NCBI GenBank assembly: GCA_029260715.1
Contig: JAJDCS010000031.1
Span: forward strand, 29,043 to 93,042
Direction: 5' to 3'
Length of the DNA: 64,000 nucleotides
Source: Phycisphaeraceae bacterium
GTDB taxonomy: Bacteria; Planctomycetota; Phycisphaerae; Phycisphaerales; Phycisphaeraceae
Under the pieces are notes generated by a model. The model saw nothing but the letters and a program-made list of their open reading frames with translations, had not been told where the DNA came from and made no database searches. Positions within the stretch are counted from its first letter, which is position 1. The number at the start of each line of letters is the position of its first letter. Shown here in pieces: positions 17,234 through 24,781 of this stretch. A program made the position numbers and the translations under genes.

Positions 17234-18067
17234 TCAGAACTGAATCCTCAAGCTGACTACGACCGTGAAATCCGTCTCCAGTCTCGGTGCTTTCAAGTCC
17301 TGATGCACCGGAAGCTGAATTCCCGCCTCAAGGATGACGTTCGAAGTGATGAACTGGAGACCGGGCGACAGAAATACCTGTGTGCTTCCATCCGCGACAT
17401 ACGTCGAATTGAGTTCCGCGACCGCATACAGCCCCCACGGACCGCTATCTGATGCCTGGTTGCTCCATAGCCGATGCGAGTAAGCAGAATCGAACCGCAA
17501 CTCGTCATCACCGTCCGGGCCACCCGCGGTGTTGAATTTGTAGAGCACATCCCAATCGACCCACCAGTCGAGCTCTTGATGTGTCCACACCGTCCCAATG
17601 ATGGGGTCTAGGCTTTCACTGGAGAACGATTCATCATAGGTGGGAATCTCAGCCCCACCGATGACGGCCCACCGGGTGGTGCGGCCAAACTCATCATCTT
17701 GGTAAAAGCGGTATTTAGCCAGGATGGGGATGTCGCCAACACCGGTGTCGTTGGCTGTCGCCCCCGAAGCAAAATCCAACTCGCGGTGCACGATAGGAAC
17801 CGTTCCCAAGATGGCTAGATTTTCCGAGAGCCCATGCACCACGGTGATGGGCTGAATGCTGAGCTTTACCGTTCGGCCCAGGGGAGTACTGTCGCCGGAG
17901 AGTTCACTGTACCGCCACTGGGCACGCACGATGGTTCCACCGGATGGTGGCGTTAGAGCCACATCGGTGTTCAGACCTGCCCCGTGTGCTGGCTCTTGTG
18001 TGCTTACTAGGGTGGCAAGTACTAGTAATGGCCATATGGCGAACGAATATGTTGAGAATCTGGTCAT
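17234..18067 (-). CDS. Outer-membrane beta-barrel protein, MetA/phenol-pathway transporter-like
   Basis: A 277-aa exported protein: a signal peptide ending near AHGAG, then alternating amphipathic strands ending in VVSLRIQF with a terminal Phe, as in outer-membrane barrels. The pattern VVHGLSENLAILGTVPIVHR and GVGDIPILAKYRF fits the family annotated as MetA-pathway/phenol degradation transporter. Its start overlaps the NHL lipoprotein stop, so it ends a minus-strand operon with the NHL and HMA lipoproteins. A role in passing metal or small solutes across the outer membrane is inferred. Confidence 0.8.
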   Translation of the reverse strand: MTRFSTYSFAIWPLLVLATLVSTQEPAHGAGLNTDVALTPPSGGTIVRAQWRYSELSGDSTPLGRTVKLSIQPITVVHGLSENLAILGTVPIVHRELDFASGATANDTGVGDIPILAKYRFYQDDEFGRTTRWAVIGGAEIPTYDESFSSESLDPIIGTVWTHQELDWWVDWDVLYKFNTAGGPDGDDELRFDSAYSHRLWSNQASDSGPWGLYAVAELNSTYVADGSTQVFLSPGLQFITSNVILEAGIQLPVHQDLKAPRLETDFTVVVSLRIQF

Positions 18068-19044
18068 CGCTGTCCACCGGTTTTCTGTAGTTGTTGGTCT
18101 CTTGGCGTTGACATTTTCAACCGCAGCAGGCGGTTGCTGCCGTAATCGACCACATACAGTTCGCCGGTCCTCGTATCGATGCTCAGGTCGGTCGGATTGT
18201 GCAGATGACCATCGACCTTATCCAAACCTGTCCAGACCATGACACGTTCCGGATGACCGTCAGACGGCACGGTAAACCGCTGCAATCTGTTGTTAAAGAA
18301 ATCTGCAACCCAGACCCGGCCTTCCACATCAAATGCGACCCCTCCCGGTACGCTGAATTGGCCTTCTCCGTCTCCCTCGCTACCGATGATGTGAAGCAGA
18401 GTTCCTTCGGGGTCGTACACCTTGAGCCGGTGGTTGTAGGCGTCGGTGACCCAAAGGTTACCACCGGGTCCCGTGGTGATTCGTGTTGGGTAGTAGAACT
18501 CCTTTGCCCCGTGGCCCTCTTTGCCCCAGGTCTTGAGCAAATGTCCGGACGAATCCAACTTCACAACCCGACAGCCATTAAACTCAACCACGTACACAAG
18601 GCCGTCTTGGTCCACCGTGACATCCGCCGGACCTGTGTACCGAACGCCATTGCCAAACGACGACCACTCGCCCCCTGCGCCACTTGCTGAGAGGACCTGC
18701 ACTCGGTCATTCAGGTAATCAGCCACGTAGATACGGCCGTCGCTACCCGTAGCCACTCCGAGCGGACGTCGGAATTGCCCGGGTTGCTCTCCCTCTCCAC
18801 CCCCCCACACGGCCCGTGTATCACCGCAGTCGCTTAGCCACACAACCCGGTTGTTGCCACTGTCGGCCACAAGAACACCGCCGCGGGGGTGTAGAGCTAT
18901 TCCGACTGGCTGTTGAATCCCGACGTCACGAGCCCAGGTAAGTTCGATTGGTTTGACTGTCGGCATGAGAGCGTGGCAGCCACCAAGCAATCCTGTCAGA
19001 AGAAGGGCCATAGGCCATGTTGTCAGTCGGATGAGTTTACTCAT
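18064..19044 (-). CDS. NHL-repeat lipoprotein
   Basis: A 326-aa lipoprotein with lipobox LLGGC near residue 23, followed by about six NHL-type beta-propeller repeats; repeated units include VLVADSGNNRVVWL, IYVADYLNDRVQVL, LWVTDAYNHRLKVY, VWVADFFNNRLQRF and LYVVDYGSNRLLRL. Such propellers are protein-protein interaction platforms on the outside of the cell membrane. The ATG overlaps the stop of the upstream HMA lipoprotein gene, and its own stop overlaps the barrel gene, so the three are translationally coupled. Confidence 0.88.
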   Translation of the reverse strand: MSKLIRLTTWPMALLLTGLLGGCHALMPTVKPIELTWARDVGIQQPVGIALHPRGGVLVADSGNNRVVWLSDCGDTRAVWGGGEGEQPGQFRRPLGVATGSDGRIYVADYLNDRVQVLSASGAGGEWSSFGNGVRYTGPADVTVDQDGLVYVVEFNGCRVVKLDSSGHLLKTWGKEGHGAKEFYYPTRITTGPGGNLWVTDAYNHRLKVYDPEGTLLHIIGSEGDGEGQFSVPGGVAFDVEGRVWVADFFNNRLQRFTVPSDGHPERVMVWTGLDKVDGHLHNPTDLSIDTRTGELYVVDYGSNRLLRLKMSTPRDQQLQKTGGQR

Positions 19045-19385
19045 GGCATCTCCACCCTATCCACCGTAAATCCGCTTTCTTTGACGGCCTTGCGTAGCTG
19101 TTCTTCGCTCGGTGGTTGCCCTTTAGAAAGGGCAACAGTGACCCGTCCCGTCTCCAGCGTCACGTCGACGCTTTTGACGCCCGGCACTTTCCTCAACTGA
19201 CGCTCTACGTTGTAAGTACAGAACGGACAGGCGAGGCCCTTAACCCAAAGGACAACCGCCGGTTCTTCATTAGCCGAGGAGTTCAAGCTAACTGTGCAGG
19301 GTGGCTCCTGTGTTGCCAGTGGGACCTGGCAACCCAACAACGACGCCACAACAAAGAACGTCATGGCCATGATGGACCTCTTCAT
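19041..19385 (-). CDS. HMA-domain heavy-metal-binding lipoprotein
   Basis: About 114 aa. The N-terminus is a lipoprotein signal (VVASLLGC), and the rest is a heavy-metal-associated domain with the metal site LACPFCTYNVERQLRKVPGV and the usual SVDVTLETGRVTV strand. It would bind Hg(II) or Cu(I) outside the inner membrane. I prefer the ATG at 19385 because it is 8 nt from a GAGG site; the ATG at 19391 is only 2 nt from it. A hairpin repeat (19411-19441) lies just upstream. It heads the HMA-NHL-barrel operon. Confidence 0.87.
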   Translation of the reverse strand: MKRSIMAMTFFVVASLLGCQVPLATQEPPCTVSLNSSANEEPAVVLWVKGLACPFCTYNVERQLRKVPGVKSVDVTLETGRVTVALSKGQPPSEEQLRKAVKESGFTVDRVEMP

Positions 19386-19410
19386 AATCATTACCTCAAT
19401 CTGACCTCTG

Positions 19411-19441
19411 GGGATTGTTCAGCGGCACAATCCCTAAAGCC
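19411..19441 (-). repeat. Hairpin element, copy 1 of 2
   Basis: An 8-bp inverted repeat (GGGATTGT 19411-19418 with ACAATCCC 19427-19434) with loop TCAGCGGC, followed by AAAGCC. The same stem-loop with loop TTTGCGGC and the same AAAGCC flank occurs at 60219-60250. Both copies lie just upstream of a minus-strand gene. No T-run follows, so it is not a typical terminator. Confidence 0.55.
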
Positions 19442-19456
19442 ATCGGACACCAAACC

Positions 19457-20461
19457 CTACAGTTGGTTCATCTCACCAGTAACCTTGTATCCCGCTTGTT
19501 TGACCGCCTCGACAAGCGATTCTCGTGAAGGTGGTGAGGAGGCATCGATGTTAACCGTCGCTTGGCCTTCCGAATAGGAGACCGATGCGTTCTTAACACC
19601 CGGTACCTTCACCAACTCGCTCTGAATGTGCGTTGCACAGGATTCGCATGTCATCCCTTCAATGTGAAGAGTAACGGCAACCGTATTGACATAAGTGGTA
19701 CCGCTATCAGCCGTCGCTGTGCTACCGATAAAATACCCCGCATAGTTTGGGAAGAACGAGAAGCCGACAACTGCAACCGTTGCCAACCAGAACATCACAC
19801 GGTTAAACCGCCGAAGTTTTGGATTCGGCACGGCACACACCGAGCCTGGTTCACAGACAGGTTGTCGTAGGTATATGAGGTAGAACCCCGCACAGAGAAG
19901 AACCGCGGCAACCACGAGGAACAGTGGACGCCAATTGGCAAACCAAGAGGACACGCCACCGGCTGAAAGCCCGAACGCAATGAGAAGTAACGGCAACCAG
20001 CAGCAGGCAGACGCGACCACCGCCGACACTACTGAGCCACCTGTAGCAACGAGGCCAGCACGGTCAGTCAGGTTATGTGACGTGTTGCCATCCTCTGATG
20101 TTTGAGGCTCAGAGCAGCAATTAGAGCCACTGCCACAACATCCCGCTCCGGATGTCGGCCCAGGGTCTTTCCCCGTTACCGCACCAATCAACATTGCCCG
20201 GGGAGGTACACCTTCAGTGCCATACATCCGGCACGAAAACGCATAATCCGTTCGGCTATGAGCTTCAGGTTCGATATCCACGCCATCAACCTGGATGGTA
20301 GGGGAGCCAAAGAAGTGAAGCCGCTCGGCGTCGGCCTGCGTTTTGACCTCCACCTCTTCGACCACGGTATCGACTCCAAGCTCGGCAACGACGCTCCGAG
20401 CCATATCGACCGCTGGCTGATGATTTGGGCAGCCCTCAAAATAGAGCACTTGAATCTTCAT
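19457..20461 (-). CDS. merT: Fusion of thioredoxin-like domain, MerT mercury transporter and MerP-like HMA domain
   Basis: A 334-aa three-part protein. Residues 1-95 are thioredoxin-like (LYFEGCPNHQPAV; FGSPTIQVDG), followed by a Cys-rich linker (CCGSGSNCC). Residues 135-245 are a MerT-type membrane transporter with its Cys pair in the first helix (Cys153/154) and a second pair (Cys203/209). Residues 262-334 form an HMA domain with MTCESC (270-275), equivalent to MerP. Together these could capture Hg(II), pass it through the membrane and reduce or shuttle it. It is downstream of merR, behind the MerR-type promoter at 20546-20577. No merA reductase is in this window. Confidence 0.88.
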   Translation of the reverse strand: MKIQVLYFEGCPNHQPAVDMARSVVAELGVDTVVEEVEVKTQADAERLHFFGSPTIQVDGVDIEPEAHSRTDYAFSCRMYGTEGVPPRAMLIGAVTGKDPGPTSGAGCCGSGSNCCSEPQTSEDGNTSHNLTDRAGLVATGGSVVSAVVASACCWLPLLLIAFGLSAGGVSSWFANWRPLFLVVAAVLLCAGFYLIYLRQPVCEPGSVCAVPNPKLRRFNRVMFWLATVAVVGFSFFPNYAGYFIGSTATADSGTTYVNTVAVTLHIEGMTCESCATHIQSELVKVPGVKNASVSYSEGQATVNIDASSPPSRESLVEAVKQAGYKVTGEMNQL

Positions 20462-20545
20462 GGCTCGACCCTTTCATGTATGCGTCACTGGATACCGGCG
20501 GCTGAGAACGTCCTCAGCCTAAAAGCCTTGGTCCATCTATCATGA

Positions 20546-20577
20546 AGCATACACCTTGAACCCAGGTTCAAGGTCAA
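20546..20577 (-). promoter_or_regulatory. MerR-family promoter and operator of the merT fusion gene
   Basis: Read on the minus strand: -35 TTGACC (20577-20572), -10 TATGCT (20551-20546), spacer 20 bp. Within the spacer is a perfect 9-bp dyad with a 2-bp centre, CCTTGAACC/GGTTCAAGG (20554-20573). The over-long spacer with a dyad between the -35 and -10 is the hallmark of promoters activated by MerR-family DNA distortion. It points at the merT fusion gene starting at 20461. Confidence 0.82.
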
Positions 20578-20585
20578 GCGATATG

Positions 20586-21017
20586 TCAAGATTTCTTTTT
20601 GCGGCGTCGAGATGTCTTGGTTGTGAGGGAATCGAGGACCTCACAGCGGCCGCTTCGTTCGGCCTCGCGGCAAACCTCAAGGGATGATTGGAGCACCCGC
20701 TGAACCCGGCGGAGGTTTTTCATACACACCGCCGCATCGGCAAGCCGTTCTTGGATGAGCTCCTGCACCTCCTGACAAGGAGCAGTGCTCCCATCACGTA
20801 GCTCAACTAGTGTCTGCACGTCCTGAAGGCGAAACCCGATTGATTGGGCCGAACGGATGAATTGGACTTGCTCAAGAGCGCCCTCGTCGTAGTAGCGATA
20901 GTTGCCCGCTGTGCGGCCAGCCGGTCGTACCAGGCCGATTCGCTCGTAATAACGCAGCGTCGAAGTCGGAACCTCCGCCGCTTGGGCGAGTTCGCCAATG
21001 GTGAAGTGCTTGGGCAT
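20586..21017 (-). CDS. merR: MerR-family metal-responsive regulator
   Basis: A 143-aa regulator with the MerR winged helix (FTIGELAQAAEVPTSTLRYY, GLVRPAGRTAGNYRYYDE), a dimerisation helix and a metal-binding C-terminal part. Cysteines stand after the DNA-binding domain (APC), at AVC, at EVC and at SGRC, consistent with a thiolate metal site. The C-terminus is Lys/Arg-rich. It is immediately upstream of, and co-directional with, the merT fusion and its own MerR-type promoter. Whether it senses Hg(II) or another soft metal cannot be fixed from sequence alone. Confidence 0.87.
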   Translation of the reverse strand: MPKHFTIGELAQAAEVPTSTLRYYERIGLVRPAGRTAGNYRYYDEGALEQVQFIRSAQSIGFRLQDVQTLVELRDGSTAPCQEVQELIQERLADAAVCMKNLRRVQRVLQSSLEVCREAERSGRCEVLDSLTTKTSRRRKKKS

Positions 21018-21035
21018 AACTCATCGTACTACGAG

Positions 21036-21053
21036 ATTGAAGCTGAGTTCAAT
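21036..21053 (-). promoter_or_regulatory. Second MerR-like dyad upstream of merR
   Basis: An inverted repeat ATTGAA/TTCAAT with a 6-bp centre lies 19 bp upstream of the merR start. Its half-sites (TTGAA/TTCAA) match those of the operator at 20554-20573. It probably allows autoregulation of merR. The -10 region is unclear; TACGAT near 21029 is a candidate. Confidence 0.5.
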
Positions 21054-21308
21054 GTTTGTGAGTCCGAGGACGGATTTGCTCACTCATCAGATGCCCGTCT
21101 GGTTTTGGATAACTCCTTATATACAAAGGATCGTCTGCCCACCCTGCCGATGATATTTAGAGTAGCACGATGTACATTAAGAAACGTGAAAACCCGCCTC
21201 TCATCTTAGGCCACGACTCCACCTAGTCGCCGTAGCCAAGCGGCCTCCTAGCGACAGAATAACTCGTCCCCCCTATGTCCGGTCACAACCCATGACTCGA
21301 ACGGGCCC

Positions 21309-22652
21309 TTAATGAATCAAACCAGCCGCAGCTAACACGGCTGAGGCCGGGACGGGGTCAACCTGAGTTCTTCTATGAGCTGACCCCATGGGACTGCATA
21401 ATTCGATTGTCCTCATAGAAGCGCGACTCATGCATGACGACCCGTCCAAGCGACGCCCCGTGGCGGTGAGCGTGGTTGCTCTGGTTTTCCTTGAACGCCT
21501 AGATGGGAGGCCCTGAGTATGCGTCAGTGCCTTAAGACGATTCCTCGCGCCATCTTCGTCTCGCTGTGTGATGAAGTGCCACAGCTGCCGACGGACCAGT
21601 GTGGCAAACAGGCCGCACGGGTTTCGGGTTGCCACACACCGCGCCCGCTCTGCAGCACCGAAGAACCTTAGCCGGTCGCATTCGGAATTCATGACCAGGC
21701 CCTCCCGCTGCGCCTGCCTGAATAATTCGGTTAACCGCTGAGGGTCGGAGAGATCGGCCGGCTGAAGGTCGCGAAGCGATGGCGTGCCCTGCTTTTCAGT
21801 TTTCTTCCAAACACCAGTCCTCGGCCGGCGTGTGGCGGGTTCTTGGTTTTTAGATCTCGTAGAGAGTTCTTGGTTGTTTATAAGGGGTGGTAAACCGGTT
21901 GTGGAAAGCCGTTCAGGGGGTGGTGCTTTGAGTTCTTGATTCAGTCTCGGTGCTGATGACCAATCCAGGTTGATCGTGAACGAGACCCCCCAGCGGTTGA
22001 GCCTGCCCTGTGGCGTGGGTTGGAGAACAAGCCATCCTAAATCGACCAGCTGTTTACGGGCGGCCTTGATGTTGCGCAGGTCGACGTCGAACACCGCGGC
22101 GACCCAGGACGCCTTGCAGGTACCCCCGGCAACGCACTGGCCGTTCCGGTAGTAGAGGCCCCGCAGGAGGTGGCCGAGGACCGTCGCGGCCTTTGCCCGC
22201 GTTGTCCCCATTGCGAGCATGCGTAGAACCCGTCGCGGGACCGGCACCCTGCGTCGCGTGTTCTGCACGAGGGTGAGTTTGACCTCCAACAGTTGCCAAA
22301 ACCACTCCGGTTGCTTCGACGTATCCACGGTGAGGTCGAGACCGGTCTCTTGCCACACCAGCAAGCCGGCGCCCTCAAGCCGCCGGACCGATTTGCGTAG
22401 ATGCTCGCCCCCCACACCGCCGACCAGCCCGTGAAGCTCCTCGGCGGTGTACCGAGGCCGCTGGCCTTTCCCAAGCGCGCATCGCCTCGCCCTGAGTTCG
22501 TGGCACGCTAGCCAGACTCTTAGATCGAAGAGCCTGATGATGTTCTGCCTGTATGCCGTATAGGTGGCTACGAGCGCCGTTGCGTTGATGAAGCAATACC
22601 CGCCCGCGGGTTTGCGCGCCGACTGAGCGGTTCTTTGGATTGTCCGATACAT
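21309..22652 (-). CDS. Putative replication-initiator-like protein
   Basis: About 447 aa. I chose the ATG at 22652, preceded by an AGGAGGG site. The N-terminal half contains winged-helix-like segments (AEELHGLVGGVGGEHLRKSV; ASWVAAVFDVDLRNIKAARK) as in plasmid Rep or DNA-binding initiators. The middle is Pro/Arg-rich. Residues coded by about 21528-21755 match the relaxase C-terminal domain at 37075-37305 without gaps (about 27 of 73 identical, including GLV, DRL, FF, AA, NP and DED). It faces away from parA across a repeat-rich gap, a common layout for a replication/partition locus. The specific family is not certain. Confidence 0.55.
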   Translation of the reverse strand: MYRTIQRTAQSARKPAGGYCFINATALVATYTAYRQNIIRLFDLRVWLACHELRARRCALGKGQRPRYTAEELHGLVGGVGGEHLRKSVRRLEGAGLLVWQETGLDLTVDTSKQPEWFWQLLEVKLTLVQNTRRRVPVPRRVLRMLAMGTTRAKAATVLGHLLRGLYYRNGQCVAGGTCKASWVAAVFDVDLRNIKAARKQLVDLGWLVLQPTPQGRLNRWGVSFTINLDWSSAPRLNQELKAPPPERLSTTGLPPLINNQELSTRSKNQEPATRRPRTGVWKKTEKQGTPSLRDLQPADLSDPQRLTELFRQAQREGLVMNSECDRLRFFGAAERARCVATRNPCGLFATLVRRQLWHFITQRDEDGARNRLKALTHTQGLPSRRSRKTRATTLTATGRRLDGSSCMSRASMRTIELCSPMGSAHRRTQVDPVPASAVLAAAGLIH

Positions 22653-22858
22653 ATACCTGTCCCTCCTGCGGGCACACGACTGGTGACCGCGTAATTCAGC
22701 GGGCAACACTGCTGTGGTGGCTCGACAACAGGCACGGGTGGTGTTCGGAATGAATCCGTTGACAGGAGATTCGTCGATGCGCTAGGTTGATTTTGCGATG
22801 ATCAAACCCGCCTCGGTCGGCTCCTCCCCTCCGTGGTGCTACGACGGCCACTGACAAT

Positions 22859-22883
22859 AAGCGATCAATCTGGTCGCTTTTTG
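22859..22883 (+). terminator. Terminator-like hairpin with T-run
   Basis: A short stem AAGCGA/TCGCTT with an 8-nt loop is followed by TTTTTGTG. The T-run is on the plus strand, so it would stop rightward transcription entering the parA region. The stem is short, so strength is uncertain. Confidence 0.4.
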
Positions 22884-23198
22884 TGTTTCCTCATTTAGTT
22901 GCTGCCCAAATCCGTTCTCCTCTTTGGATGTCTCACTTCTTTCAAAGGCCGCAAAAGTCCCGAGCCAGACTCAATACGCCCGGCCGCGGCCTCTTTGCTC
23001 AAACCCTAGCGAAGCAACGGGAAACCTGACAAGCAAAATCTCCTCCCCCGGACCCCCGGCCGGCCCGCCCACGGGAGGACCGGCGGGCGGGCTCCACCGC
23101 CAACATGCCGGCCCAACATCCCGCACGCCCGCGAGCGAGCCATTGGGCCGACGTGCACCTGAAACATTTCCATTGCGCGTCTTCTTTGCTCTGCGATA

Positions 23199-23260
23199 GA
23201 ACGGGAAAGCGGGCAGGCCGTTGGGCCCGGCTGCCCTTGAACGGGGGAGCGGGCGAGCCG
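23199..23260 (+). repeat. Two imperfect 22-bp direct repeats upstream of parA
   Basis: The unit begins GAACGGG and continues AGCGGGC and GCCG; 18 of 22 bases agree between the copies at 23199-23220 and 23239-23260. They lie 70-130 bp upstream of parA, where partition sites or autoregulatory operators are usually found. Two copies are too few to call iterons. Confidence 0.45.
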
Positions 23261-23329
23261 GCTTGCGGGGCAACCCGCGTCGGGGGACTCAAGAAAGAAA
23301 CACAAGAACCCATCGGAGCACGAAGGACT

Positions 23330-24241
23330 ATGAACCAAGCAAAACCACTGGGCATCACGATCGCGGTAGGGAACCAGAAAGGCGGAGTCGGCAAGACCAC
23401 CAACTCGATCCATCTCGCGGCCGCTCTCGGTCTGCGCGGCTACCGATGCCTGGTCATCGACCTCGACCCGGCCGCCGGAGCTACCAAGCACCTGGGCATC
23501 CCCGTCAACAGCTTTGCAGGGTCGCTGGAGCTGATGAGTACTGATGAATCGGTCGAGAACCTGGTCGTGAGCGACAACATGCCGACCGGGGTCCACCTGG
23601 TCCCGTCTAGGCCTCAGCTCTCAGAGCTGGACAGCCTGCTGTCGAAGTTTGCGGACCGGACCAAGACCCTTGACCGGCCGATGGCCCGCGCCAGGCAGGT
23701 GTACGACTTCATCTTCCTGGACACGGCGCCTTCCGCGGCGGCCATCACCACCGTCGCGGCGTATTCCACAGCTGATTGGTTCATGCTTTCGGCGTTCCCG
23801 CACCCACTGTCATTAGCGGGCCTGAACGAGGCCCTTCGCGACATCGCGGACGTGCGCAAGCACCGCAACCCCAACCTGGAAATCCTCGGCGTGGTCTTTG
23901 CCAACGTCGACGGGCGAGCCACCCGGCTTCGGTCTCAGCTGGAGACAGTGGTCCAAGAGGTGCTGCCGGGGCGCCAGTTCGAGACCTCGATCTCTCAGGC
24001 GGTCATCGTCCCACAGACATCGGGGCAGGGGACGACGCTGTTTCAGTTGGACAACTACACCGATATAGGCGTCGCGATGCAATACCTACGCCTATCCGCG
24101 GAGGTCGAACACCGAGTCACCCACCGCGAACCGTTCCTGGCCGGACGGCTCGGCCCGGTCGACTTCGAGAACATGCTCGCATCACTGAAAGCCGCAGGCG
24201 AGCGTGACATCGAACCCATGTTGAACGCTGTAAACGGTTAG
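23330..24241 (+). CDS. parA: ParA-family partition ATPase
   Basis: A 303-aa Walker-type ATPase for DNA segregation. The deviant Walker A motif is QKGGVGKTT, followed by VIDLDPAAG and FIFLDTAPS. There is no N-terminal helix-turn-helix, so it belongs to the shorter ParA/MinD-like class. The ATG at 23330 follows GAAGGA and begins just before the conserved start of the fold (ITIAVGNQKGG). The partner gene follows 9 nt downstream. Presence of parA supports a plasmid or an ICE with a maintenance stage. Confidence 0.92.
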   Translation: MNQAKPLGITIAVGNQKGGVGKTTNSIHLAAALGLRGYRCLVIDLDPAAGATKHLGIPVNSFAGSLELMSTDESVENLVVSDNMPTGVHLVPSRPQLSELDSLLSKFADRTKTLDRPMARARQVYDFIFLDTAPSAAAITTVAAYSTADWFMLSAFPHPLSLAGLNEALRDIADVRKHRNPNLEILGVVFANVDGRATRLRSQLETVVQEVLPGRQFETSISQAVIVPQTSGQGTTLFQLDNYTDIGVAMQYLRLSAEVEHRVTHREPFLAGRLGPVDFENMLASLKAAGERDIEPMLNAVNG

Positions 24242-24250
24242 AGAGGAGTC

Positions 24251-24781
24251 ATGGCCAAACCGCTTCACGAACCCCTGCCTAGCAGCTCGATCGCGAGACT
24301 CTTGGACCGCACAGCGGCGGCCCGTGCAACCGCCCCGCCATCGTCAGCGCCTCTGGTATTGCACGCCGCCACTTCTTCAACTCGCCCAGATGACGTGCCC
24401 CAGCCTTTGGCCCGGGTGGACGAGACGCCCGCTTGTACCAAGCGAGAGTTCACACTCTGCTCCCACACGGACGACGTCTTCAGTCAGTTGGCCGACATCT
24501 ACCGCCGTACGACACGGACCCGGTTGAGCAACAGCCACGTGATGCGAGCTCTATTGAGAGGCGTTGCCCATTGCTTGGACGGCTTGGAACTGGAGGCCCA
24601 CAAGCAGCTGGTTCCGCAGAAGCTGCCCAGTAACGCCAGAGGAAGGCAAGAGGAGCGGGCCCGCTTCGAGGAACGGCTGGCTCGCGTGCTGATCGCCGGC
24701 ATTCGCGCCGCTTCATCCGACGAGGACCACGACCCGATCCTTGCCGCCAGCGGTGAGAGCCCACAGATTCCTCGTCAGTAA
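24251..24781 (+). CDS. Putative ParA partner, DNA-binding-like
   Basis: A 176-aa protein with a low-complexity Ala/Pro/Ser N-terminus (about 1-60) and a helical C-terminal part (SHTDDVFSQLADIYRRTTRT, then RLSNSHVMRALLRG) that resembles a ribbon-helix-helix or short partner protein of ParA. It is 9 nt downstream of parA and therefore probably the centromere-binding partner. It converges with trbI and overlaps its end by 7 nt. The assignment rests on position and a weak structural resemblance. Confidence 0.55.
   Translation: MAKPLHEPLPSSSIARLLDRTAAARATAPPSSAPLVLHAATSSTRPDDVPQPLARVDETPACTKREFTLCSHTDDVFSQLADIYRRTTRTRLSNSHVMRALLRGVAHCLDGLELEAHKQLVPQKLPSNARGRQEERARFEERLARVLIAGIRAASSDEDHDPILAASGESPQIPRQ

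Larger units (their letters stand above)
22653..23329. other. Intergenic replication/partition region, candidate origin or parS
   Basis: A 677-bp gap between the divergent initiator-like gene and parA. It holds a terminator-like hairpin (22859-22883), a GC-rich inverted repeat GCCCGCCC/GGGCGGGC near 23065-23092, and two direct copies of a 22-bp unit 40 bp apart (23199-23220 and 23239-23260). No convincing gene is present. An origin or partition site here is inferred from position and repeats. Confidence 0.45.
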
